Assembly (NCBI GenBank): GCA_000719105.1
Contig: JODX01000001.1
Coordinates: 620,001 to 684,000 of the forward strand
DNA: 64,000 nt
Direction: 5' to 3'
From: Streptomyces sclerotialus
GTDB taxonomy: Bacteria; Actinomycetota; Actinomycetes; Streptomycetales; Streptomycetaceae
In this document: positions 9,185-15,941 of the stretch, piece by piece
Numbering within the stretch: position 1 is the stretch's first letter
How the letters are laid out: every line of letters begins with the position of its first letter
The notes under the pieces: generated by a model
The model's database searches: none
Told to the model about the DNA's origin: nothing
What the model saw: the letters and a program-made list of their open reading frames with translations, nothing else
Program-made: the position numbers and the translations under genes

Positions 9185-10956
9185 CAGGCAGCCTCCGCTT
9201 CCGTGAGCTGGGAGAGGACGATCTCCCGGTAGGTCTCGTTGCCGGCCATCAGTTCGTGGTGCCGGCCCGTGCCGACGACCCGGCCCTCGTCGAGGACCAC
9301 GATCCGGTCGGCGTCCCGGATGGTCGCCACCCGCTGGGCGACGATCACGACGGTCGCCTCGGCGGTCTCCCGGCCGAGTGCCGAGCGCAGCGCCGCGTCC
9401 GTGGCGTAGTCGAGGGCGGAGAAGGAGTCGTCGAAGAGGTAGATCTCCGGGCGCTGGACCAGGGTGCGGGCGATCGCCAGGCGTTGCCTCTGGCCGCCCG
9501 AGACGTTCGTGCCGCCCTGGGCGATGGGGGAGTCCAGGCCCTGCTCCAGCCCTTCCACGAACCCCTTCGCCTGCGCCACCTCCAGCGCTTGCCACAGCTC
9601 CTCGTCGGTGGCGTCCGGGTTGCCGTACCGCAGGTTGGTGGCGACGGTGCCCGCGAAGAGGTACGGCTTCTGCGGGACCAGCCCGACCGTCCGCGCCAGC
9701 AGCGCCGGATCGAGGGTCGTGACGTCCACCCCGTCCACCAGGACCTCGCCCTCGGTGGCGTCGAACAGCCGGGGGACGAGGCCGAGCAGCGTGGACTTGC
9801 CGCTGCCCGTGGACCCTATGACCGCGGTGGTCTCGCCCGGCCGGGCAAGCAGGTCGATGTTCTTCAGCACCGGCTCCTCGGCACCCGGATAGCGGAACCC
9901 GGCGCCGCGGATCTCCAGCGTCCCGTGCCGCCGCAGCTCCCGGACGGGCGCGGTGGGCGGGACGACGCTGCTCTCGGTGCCCAGCACCTCCTGGATGCGC
10001 TCGGCGCACACCTCCGCGCGCGGCACCATCATGAACATGAAGGTGGCCATCATCACGGACATGACGATCTGCATGAGGTAGGCGAGGAACGCCGTCAGCG
10101 CGCCGATCTCCATCCCGCCGGCGTCGATCCGGTGGGCGCCGAACCACACGACCGCGACCGACGACAGGTTCACCACCGTCATGACGATCGGGAACATCAG
10201 CGCCAGCAGCCGTCCGGTCCCGAGGGACACCTCCGTGAGCTCGTCGTTCGCCTTGCCGAAGCGCTTCTTCTCGTAGTCGTCCCGGATGAAGGCGCGGATC
10301 ACCCGGTTGCCGGTGATCTGCTCGCGCAGCACCCGGTTCACGGTGTCGAGGCGGTCCTGCATGGTGCGGAAGAGAGGCCGCAGCCGCCGCACGATCAGGC
10401 TCACCGAGATGCCGAGCACCGGCACGACGGCCAGCAGCACCCCGGACAGCGGCACGTCCAGGCCGAGCGCCATCACGATGCCGCCCACGCACATGATCGG
10501 CGCCGACACCATCAGCGTGAACGTCATCAGGGCGAGCATCTGCACCTGCTGGACGTCGTTCGTGGTCCGCGTGATCAGCGAGGGCGCCCCGAAGTGACCG
10601 ACCTCACGCGCGGAGAACGACTGCACCCGGTCGAACACGGCCGCCCGGATGTCCCGGCCGACCGCGGACGCCGTACGGGCACCGTGGTACACGGCGCCGA
10701 TGTTGCACACGACCTGGGCGAGCGAGACGCCGATCATCACGGCGCCGTAGGTCAGGATGTATCCGGTGTCGCCCGCCACAACGCCCTCGTCGATGATGTC
10801 GGCGTTGAGTGTGGGCAGGTAGAGGCTGGCGCACGTCTGCACGAACTGCAGCAGCACCAGCAGCGCGATGGGCTTCTTGTACGGACTCAGGCAGGTCCGC
10901 AGCAGTCTTATGAGCACGCGGGATCTCTCGTCGTCGACAGGGGTGGGATGCACCAC
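9184..10956 (-). CDS. ABC exporter, transmembrane-ATPase half-transporter (first subunit)
   Basis: A 590-aa half-exporter with a six-helix membrane domain (about residues 20-320) and an ATPase domain with Walker A GSTGSGKST, a canonical signature VSGGQRQRLAIAR and Walker B IYLFDDSFSALD, where Asp replaces the usual catalytic Glu. The degenerate Walker B belongs to one nucleotide site, and the partner's SAGEK signature completes the same site, the arrangement known from heterodimeric exporters such as TM287/288. The start is GTG at 10956 or the next GTG at 10953; neither has a clear ribosome binding site. It is first in a two-gene operon. Confidence 0.92.
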   Translation of the reverse strand: MVHPTPVDDERSRVLIRLLRTCLSPYKKPIALLVLLQFVQTCASLYLPTLNADIIDEGVVAGDTGYILTYGAVMIGVSLAQVVCNIGAVYHGARTASAVGRDIRAAVFDRVQSFSAREVGHFGAPSLITRTTNDVQQVQMLALMTFTLMVSAPIMCVGGIVMALGLDVPLSGVLLAVVPVLGISVSLIVRRLRPLFRTMQDRLDTVNRVLREQITGNRVIRAFIRDDYEKKRFGKANDELTEVSLGTGRLLALMFPIVMTVVNLSSVAVVWFGAHRIDAGGMEIGALTAFLAYLMQIVMSVMMATFMFMMVPRAEVCAERIQEVLGTESSVVPPTAPVRELRRHGTLEIRGAGFRYPGAEEPVLKNIDLLARPGETTAVIGSTGSGKSTLLGLVPRLFDATEGEVLVDGVDVTTLDPALLARTVGLVPQKPYLFAGTVATNLRYGNPDATDEELWQALEVAQAKGFVEGLEQGLDSPIAQGGTNVSGGQRQRLAIARTLVQRPEIYLFDDSFSALDYATDAALRSALGRETAEATVVIVAQRVATIRDADRIVVLDEGRVVGTGRHHELMAGNETYREIVLSQLTEAEAA

Positions 10957-11087
10957 CCCCCATCGTCGAACACTCCACCGGTGTTACCTCAACCGATTAA
11001 CCCAAGAGTGGACCAAGGTCCGGTCGTGATGCGGTCCTTGTGCCTACGCCGTCGTGCGTGCTCGTCCCGTGTCCCACGTCCCGTGCC

Positions 11088-12542
11088 CTACAGCCCGAAC
11101 GCCCCCGGATGCGTCTGCTCGCGCACCGACACGTACTGCTGGCGCACCGCCTGCCCCACGGCCAGCTCCTCGCCCGGCTCCAGGACCTGCGCGGGCGCGC
11201 CCCGCCAGGCCGGCGGGGTGTGCGGGTCGAGGGACCCCTGGGAGACACCGAGCGCCCAGGCCGCCTGCCGGGCCGCGCCGACCGCCGCGTAGTCGCCCGG
11301 CTGCGGCACCACCACCTGCGCCCCGAACAGCGCGGGCGCCGCCGCCTGCACGGCCGACAGCTCCGCGACCGCTCCCAGCAGGAAGATGCGCCGTACGTCG
11401 ACCCCGCGCCCGCGCAGCACGTCCAGGGCGTCCGCGAGCCCGCACAGCATGCCCTCGAACGCGGCCCGCGCCAGATGCTCCGGCTTCATCGACTCCCGCC
11501 GCAGCCCGGTCAGCGTGCCCGCGGTGTGCGGCAGGTTCGGCGTGCGCTCGCCCTCCAGGTACGGCAGCAGCACCAGCCCGTGGGAGCCCGGCGTCGACTT
11601 CATCGCCAGGTCGGACAGGCTCTCCAGATCGGGCAGCCCGAGCAGCTCGGCGGTGCCGCGCAGGGTCCGTACGGCGTTCAGGGTGGTCACGACGGGCAGG
11701 TGCATCCCCGTGGCGTCGGCCAGTGAGGTGATCATCCCGCTGGAGTCGACCAGCGCCTCGGGGTGCACGGCCATCACGGACCCGGAGGCGCCCAGCGACA
11801 CCACCGCGTCCCCGAGTCCGATCCCCAGCCCGAAGGCGGCGGCCATGGTCTCGCCGGTACCGGCCGAGATCAGCAGCCCCTCCGGAGTCGTGCCGGCCGC
11901 CTCGGAGGGCCCGAGCACCTCGGGCAGCATCGCCTGGTGCCCGAGCGCCAGCTCGACGAGGTCGGTGCGGTACGAGCCGGCCGCCGCCGACCAGTACCCG
12001 GTGCCCGAGGCGCCGCCCCGGTCCGTGGTCCGTCTCACCGGCCGCCCCAGCAACTGCCACACCAGCCAGTCGTGGGCCTGGAGCAGCACCGCCGTCCGCG
12101 CCGCGTTCTCCGGCTCGTTCCGCGCCAGCCAGCGCAGCTTGGTCACCGGCTGCGCCGCCTGCGGTACGCACCCCACGGCCTCGGCCCAGGCCTGCCGCCC
12201 GCCGAGGCCGTCGACCAGATCGGCCGCGGCGACCTGCGCCCGCTTGTCACCGCCGACGAGCGCGGGCCGCACGGTGTTGCCCTGCGCATCGAGCGGGACC
12301 AGCCCGTTCTGCTGTGCCGAGACCCCGATCGCCTGCACGCCCTCCAGGAGCCCGCCCCCGGCCGCCTCGCCCAGGGACAGCAGCCACGCCTGTGGATCGA
12401 CGTCGCTGGGCCGGCCGCCGCTCTCCGTCTTCTCCAGCGGATGTGCGGCGTATCCCTGCCTGAGTACGGCCCCGGTGTCCGTGTCGCAGACGACGATGCG
12501 TGTGAAATCGGCTGAACTGTCCAGCCCGGCCACTATCCCCAT
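11088..12542 (-). CDS. FGGY-family carbohydrate kinase, xylulokinase-like with altered active-site motifs
   Basis: A 484-aa protein with the two-domain FGGY fold: MGIVAGLDSSADFTRIVVCD at the N-terminus and VVSLGASGSVMAV in the second ATP-binding region. Known xylulokinases phosphorylate D-xylulose. Here the sugar-contact motif usually read as GQMHG is AQQNG, the WNDGR motif is GGDKR, and the catalytic GGGDNAA-type motif reads AGTGETMAA, with Glu where Asp is expected. It may therefore use another substrate, be slow, or have a regulatory role. It stands alone on the - strand, not next to the xylose or arabinose genes further right. Start ATG 12542; no clear upstream ribosome binding site. Confidence 0.8.
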   Translation of the reverse strand: MGIVAGLDSSADFTRIVVCDTDTGAVLRQGYAAHPLEKTESGGRPSDVDPQAWLLSLGEAAGGGLLEGVQAIGVSAQQNGLVPLDAQGNTVRPALVGGDKRAQVAAADLVDGLGGRQAWAEAVGCVPQAAQPVTKLRWLARNEPENAARTAVLLQAHDWLVWQLLGRPVRRTTDRGGASGTGYWSAAAGSYRTDLVELALGHQAMLPEVLGPSEAAGTTPEGLLISAGTGETMAAAFGLGIGLGDAVVSLGASGSVMAVHPEALVDSSGMITSLADATGMHLPVVTTLNAVRTLRGTAELLGLPDLESLSDLAMKSTPGSHGLVLLPYLEGERTPNLPHTAGTLTGLRRESMKPEHLARAAFEGMLCGLADALDVLRGRGVDVRRIFLLGAVAELSAVQAAAPALFGAQVVVPQPGDYAAVGAARQAAWALGVSQGSLDPHTPPAWRGAPAQVLEPGEELAVGQAVRQQYVSVREQTHPGAFGL

Positions 12543-12631
12543 ACCGGGAATTCTGCCGTACGGGGAGAGGTGGAAGTGCCGCCCGGTACGGAGGGAACAG
12601 ATGGGCGGCCGGAAAGACCGTGGGACGGCAG

Positions 12632-12664
12632 GTGCCCCGGGCGACGGGGAGTCGCCCGGGGCAC
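12632..12664. terminator. Strong stem-loop terminator
   Basis: A perfect 14-bp stem (12632-12645 with 12651-12664) and a five-base loop lies just downstream of the YtxH-like gene, which is transcribed leftward. No T-tract. Confidence 0.75.
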
Positions 12665-12690
12665 GCCGTGGTACCCGAGTGCCCGGGGAC

Positions 12691-12996
12691 CTAGGTGTTG
12701 CTGGTGCCCCAGTCGTCCTGACCGCCGGCGCCGGCCTTGCGCTCGCGCAGCGTCCGGACCCGGCCGGCGACCGAGTCGGGCATACGGTCGCCGACCTTCT
12801 CGCTCACCGCGTGGTACGCCTTGCCCGCGAACGCGCGGCCCTGCTGGGCGGCCGACTCCGCGGTGTTGCGCACGGCCGGGTTCTGCGTGACCTGGCGGGC
12901 GGACTTCTTGAGCTGCTCGTAGCGCTCGCGCCCGGCCCGCGTGCCCAGCACGTAGCCCAGGGCCAGTCCGGCGACGAACGTGAGCCGGTAGAGCAT
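12691..12996 (-). CDS. YtxH-like small membrane-associated protein
   Basis: A 101-aa protein. The N-terminus LYRLTFVAGLALGYVLGTRAG is one hydrophobic segment with the glycine-rich pattern typical of YtxH proteins, followed by RERYEQLKKSAR and a long amphipathic helical region (ESAAQQGRAFAGKAYHAVSEKV). Such proteins are thought to sit in the membrane with a cytoplasmic coiled tail and are often stress-related; the role is unknown. The ATG at 12996 has a purine-rich AAGGAAGG ribosome binding site; upstream in-frame codons lie in a repeat tract and are rejected. Confidence 0.8.
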   Translation of the reverse strand: MLYRLTFVAGLALGYVLGTRAGRERYEQLKKSARQVTQNPAVRNTAESAAQQGRAFAGKAYHAVSEKVGDRMPDSVAGRVRTLRERKAGAGGQDDWGTSNT

Positions 12997-13016
12997 GGCG
13001 GCCACCTTCCTTGCTT

Positions 13017-13095
13017 CTGCGTCGGGTCGTCTGCATCGGTGCATCTGTTGTCTGCGTCGGTCGTGTGCGTCGGTCGTCTGCGTCGGTTCCGATCG
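13017..13095. repeat. Imperfect 13-bp tandem repeat upstream of the YtxH-like gene
   Basis: Several degenerate copies of TCTGCGTCGGTCG follow one another (clearest at 13050-13090) in the 5' region of the YtxH-like gene. The unit length matches the array at 591-700 but the sequence is different. Confidence 0.6.
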
Positions 13096-13194
13096 GCCCC
13101 GTGTGCGGCCGCGACAGTCGCGCGAGCACCCGGTCCGGGCGTCGGAGCCGGTCACACAGGAGTACCGATTGGCGGAGCACCCCCCTGCTTGCGC

Positions 13195-13200
13195 TAATGT
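13195..13200 (+). promoter_or_regulatory. Possible -10 element upstream of the tRNA-Asn pair
   Basis: TAATGT fits TAnnnT and lies about 68 bases before the first tRNA-Asn. The nearest -35 candidate is TTGGCG at 13169-13174, with a long 20-base spacer, so the assignment is tentative. Confidence 0.35.
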
Positions 13201-13267
13201 ATGTGTCGCAGCGAGCGCGCGCCCCCTGGCGGATACCCAGGTAGGTACGTTCGATGCACCGAGGCAT

Positions 13268-13340
13268 TCCTCCGTAGCTCAATTGGCAGAGCAGCCGGCT
13301 GTTAACCGGCAGGTTACTGGTTCGAGTCCAGTCGGGGGAG
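13268..13340 (+). tRNA. tRNA-Asn (anticodon GTT), copy 1
   Basis: 73 nt folding as a cloverleaf: acceptor stem TCCTCCG with CGGGGGA, D arm GCTCAATTGGCAGAGC, anticodon stem GCCGG/CCGGC with loop CTGTTAA, and T arm ACTGGTTCGAGTCCAGT. The 3' CCA is not encoded. An identical copy follows five bases later. Confidence 0.97.
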
Positions 13341-13345
13341 CTCGA

Positions 13346-13418
13346 TCCTCCGTAGCTCAATTGGCAGAGCAGCCGGCTGTTAACCGGCAGGTTACTGGTT
13401 CGAGTCCAGTCGGGGGAG
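13346..13418 (+). tRNA. tRNA-Asn (anticodon GTT), copy 2
   Basis: Identical in sequence to the copy at 13268-13340, making a 78-bp tandem duplication. The two are probably cotranscribed and end at the rho-independent terminator just downstream. CCA is not encoded. Confidence 0.97.
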
Positions 13419-13425
13419 CAACCCG

Positions 13426-13452
13426 AAAAGGACCCCTCAGGGGGTCCTTTTT
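13426..13452 (+). terminator. Rho-independent terminator of the tRNA-Asn transcript
   Basis: Stem AAAAGGACCCC (13426-13436) with GGGGTCCTTTT (13441-13451), four-base loop, and a run of five T residues. A textbook intrinsic terminator. Confidence 0.92.
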
Positions 13453-13576
13453 CATGTGCCGGTTCCTGCGTCGGTTCCTGCGCCGGTTTCTCGGGCCGGT
13501 GGAACCGCGGAGCCCCTGTCGAGGTCCTGATGGGCAGCGAAGCCGACCATCCGAGGCAGGAGATCGTATGAGCGGC

Positions 13577-13582
13577 TATGCT
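13577..13582 (+). promoter_or_regulatory. Possible -10 element for the CAU tRNA
   Basis: TATGCT fits TAnnnT, about 40 bases before the tRNA. A small leader hairpin (GCGCAC/GTGCGC, 13595-13610) lies between them. No convincing -35 was found. Confidence 0.4.
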
Positions 13583-13623
13583 GCGGCAGACGGCGCGCAC
13601 AAATGTGCGCGGCGCGCCGTAAC

Positions 13624-13697
13624 GGGGCGGTAGCTCAGCCGGTTAGAGCAGCGGACTCATAATCCGTCGGCCGTGGGTTCGAGTCCCACCCGCCCCA
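13624..13697 (+). tRNA. tRNA with CAT anticodon (elongator Met or Ile2)
   Basis: 74-nt cloverleaf: acceptor GGGGCGG with CCGCCCC, anticodon stem GCGGA/TCCGT with loop CTCATAA giving CAT, and T arm GTGGGTTCGAGTCCCAC. A CAU anticodon reads Met, or reads the rare Ile codon AUA if modified by TilS; sequence alone does not decide. It is not an initiator: the first base pair G1-C72 is matched. CCA is not encoded. Confidence 0.93.
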
Positions 13698-13741
13698 CCC
13701 TGCGCCCTGGGTGCAGAAACGATGTGAGCTGTCTCATCGTC

Positions 13742-13769
13742 GCCCTGACCGGATTCCGCCGGTCAGGGC
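13742..13769 (+). terminator. Stem-loop terminator after the CAU tRNA
   Basis: A perfect 11-bp stem GCCCTGACCGG (13742-13752) and CCGGTCAGGGC (13759-13769) with loop ATTCCG, about 45 bases after the tRNA. No T-tract. Confidence 0.8.
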
Positions 13770-14134
13770 GCAGGCATTTCCGGGCCCGTACGGGGCCCGT
13801 ACGGGCCCGGCGCGCGCGGCGGCGCCGGGCCGTCACCCGATGGGCCGCGCCCGCCCGGCGGGTGTGTGAGGGCCCACACCTTCCCCCGGAGTGGGCTCGG
13901 GAGCGTGCGCGGGAGCAGGCGGGAGACGGCCACGGGGCGACGACTCCGGCCGCGGAGGCATGGCGAGTGCGTGCGTGGGCACGGATGTACCAGGTCGCGG
14001 CAGCGGGGAGGCTGGCCGCATCGGGCGGGACAGCACGGATACGCACCGAGACGCACGGGCATGACACGTACCGACACCCACGGACACACGCACCGGACGC
14101 AGGGACCCTTCGGGCGCAGCACTGGGAGGCCGTT

Positions 14135-14236
14135 ATGAACCGCCGGATTCGCATCCAGACCAGCCGTCGGCCCTCCGCCCCGCGCGACACCACCGTCGAC
14201 CGGCGGACGCCCTCCGGGCGGGTGCTGCCGTACTGA
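14135..14236 (+). CDS. Possible 33-residue basic peptide
   Basis: An ATG with a good ribosome binding site (GGGAGG at 14123-14128, six bases upstream) opens a 33-codon frame, beginning MNRRIRIQTSRR and ending SGRVLPY. It is Arg-rich with no membrane segment, cysteine or known domain. The support is the ribosome binding site and the lack of any other gene here. It could be a regulatory or modified peptide, or not be expressed. Confidence 0.35.
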   Translation: MNRRIRIQTSRRPSAPRDTTVDRRTPSGRVLPY

Positions 14237-14460
14237 CCGACGGCGGGCGTGCGCGTCGTGCACGTCGTGCACGTTCTGCCTGTTGTGCCCGTTCTGCTGG
14301 GAGACGACGGCGAGCGGCCGTGGGCGTGGCCGCGGAGGCGGTCGGGGAGCCGGGCGCCGTCCTGCGGACGGCCGGCCGTCCACGGGCGTCGCAGGGTGCG
14401 TCCCCGGCCGGTTCGCGCGTCCGTGGGGACCGGGGAACGGGCGTACCGGCCCACGGTCGG

Positions 14461-14516
14461 TGACGGGCGCCGTGTGATGGGCGTCGTGTGATGGGCGTCG
14501 TGTGACGGGCGCCGTG
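14461..14516. repeat. 14-bp tandem repeat, four copies
   Basis: Four head-to-tail copies of exactly 14 bp: TGACGGGCGCCGTG, then TGATGGGCGTCGTG twice, then TGACGGGCGCCGTG. The two end units are identical and the two middle units are identical. The array lies about 70 bases beyond the stop codon of mbl. Confidence 0.85.
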
Positions 14517-14587
14517 TGCCGGGTGCGGCGGAGCGGGTCGTCCGGGACGCGGGACGTACGGGCCGCCGGTCGTCCGGCGGCGCGGGT

Positions 14588-15625
14588 TCAGCCCGTCAGC
14601 GTGTGCAGCTCCAGCGGCTGGATACGGCCCTCCAGCATCGCGCCGAGGCCCTCGATCGCGCACACGTCGGGACGCTCGGCGATGTGCACCGGCATGCCCG
14701 TCGCCTGCCGCAGCATCTCGTCGAGGCCCGGCAGCAGCGCGCTCCCGCCCACCATCACGATGCCGCGGTCGGCGAGGTCGGCCACCAGGTCGGGCGGGCA
14801 CTCCCGGAGCACCTTGCCGACGCCGTCGAGAACCCAGGTCAGCGGGGTCTGGATGGCATCGCGCACGGCCGCGGTGTTCACCCGCACCGAACGGGCGAGC
14901 CCGGTCGCCACGTCCCGCCCGTGGATGTCGGTGAAGTCGGGCCCCTCCGCGGTGAGTCCGTTCCCGGAGAGGGCGACCTGCAGCGGCCGAACCGACTGGC
15001 TCGGCAGCACCAGCTCGTGGTGGTGGCGCAGATGCTGCACGATCGCGTGGTCGACGGCCTCGCCGCCCACCGGGATGCGCTGGGCCGTCACGATCGAGCC
15101 GAGACACAGCACGGCGACCTGGGTGGCGGCCGCGCCGCACACCATGACCATGGTCGCCTCCGGGCGCTCGACCGGCAGATCGCAGCCGACCGCGGCCGCG
15201 ATCAGCGTGTCGACCAGCTCGACGCGCCGGGCGCCGAGGCCGACCAGCGTCTCGATGGTCGCCCGCCGGGCGAGGGGGTCCGCATCGTGCGGAGTGCAGG
15301 CCGCCGCGCGCAGGAAGGGCCTGCGGCGCAGCGCACGGCGCATCTTGTCGCCGATGAGCTGGCGCAGCATGCGCTGGGCCATCTCGATGTCGACGACGCT
15401 GCCGCCCGACACCGGCCGGACCACCCGGATGTAGTCCGGCGTACGGCCCGACATCCGCTCGGCCAGCTCGCCCACCGCGATCAGCGCACCGGTCTTGGTG
15501 TTCACGGCGGCCACGCTCGGCTGGTCGACGACGAGACCGGCGCCCTTGATGTAGACGCGGCTCCTGGCCGCGCCCAGGTCGACGGCGAAATGGCAGCGGC
15601 GCAGCTGGTCCAGACTGGCGGTCAT
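14588..15625 (-). CDS. mbl: Mbl-type MreB-like actin homologue
   Basis: A 345-aa actin-fold protein related to MreB. In Streptomyces MreB and Mbl act in spore-wall assembly rather than in shaping vegetative hyphae. The phosphate-1 loop reads FAVDLGAARSRVYI instead of the usual DLGTANT form, and the adenosine-binding segment reads IVMVGGSALLPGLDE, so nucleotide-contact residues have drifted from classic MreB. There are no mreC/mreD neighbours; it stands alone after a non-coding gap, as expected for mbl. The start ATG at 15625 has GGGAGGA five to six bases upstream; the longer frame starting at 15646 lacks this. Confidence 0.85.
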   Translation of the reverse strand: MTASLDQLRRCHFAVDLGAARSRVYIKGAGLVVDQPSVAAVNTKTGALIAVGELAERMSGRTPDYIRVVRPVSGGSVVDIEMAQRMLRQLIGDKMRRALRRRPFLRAAACTPHDADPLARRATIETLVGLGARRVELVDTLIAAAVGCDLPVERPEATMVMVCGAAATQVAVLCLGSIVTAQRIPVGGEAVDHAIVQHLRHHHELVLPSQSVRPLQVALSGNGLTAEGPDFTDIHGRDVATGLARSVRVNTAAVRDAIQTPLTWVLDGVGKVLRECPPDLVADLADRGIVMVGGSALLPGLDEMLRQATGMPVHIAERPDVCAIEGLGAMLEGRIQPLELHTLTG

Positions 15626-15941
15626 GGCGGTTCCTCCCGAGAGCACAGACCGTGACGGGCCGTGAGTTGCGTATCTCCCTGCATCGTGGGGGGCACGCGC
15701 GCGGGACGCCTTCCGTGAGGGGCCGGATGGGGTGCCGCCGGACGGGTGATTCCGCCGGCGGGAGGTCGACGGCCGGGAGGGCCGAAGGGCCCGCGGTCGT
15801 GGATCCGGGGGTGCGACGACGCGGTACGGGGGCGGCTCCGCCGGGTCGCCCGGGCCGCCGTACGCCGGCGGGGGCGCGGAGGATCCCCCGGTGCGTCCGG
15901 TGCGCGTGGACGGCCCGGCGTGCGCGACGGAGCCGCCCGCC
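15626..15941. other. Intergenic gap, nothing identified
   Basis: About 316 bases between the mbl start and the stop of the carboxyltransferase gene, both on the - strand. It should hold the mbl promoter and the end of the matB operon. No convincing promoter, terminator hairpin or small gene was recognised. Confidence 0.5.

Larger units (their letters stand above)
13770..14587. other. Long mostly non-coding stretch after the tRNA genes
   Basis: About 800 bases without a well-supported gene. It holds short direct repeats (GGGCCCGTAC twice near 13785-13807; CGTCGTGCA near 14254-14272), a possible 33-codon ORF at 14135 and a four-copy 14-bp tandem array at 14461. Several overlapping long open frames here lack ribosome binding sites and look like GC-rich shadows. 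No integrase, insertion sequence or attachment-site duplication was seen beside the tRNA. Confidence 0.6.

Noticed and set aside
7250..10492. A 1080-aa - strand open frame spanning two ABC genes
   Set aside because: Only the part up to 9184 has transporter motifs; the rest is an antisense-like GC-rich extension over the next gene, which has its own frame and start.
13268..13697. Integrative element at the tRNA genes
   Set aside because: There is no integrase, excisionase or relic, and the second tRNA-Asn is a complete gene, so the repeat is a gene duplication rather than attachment sites.
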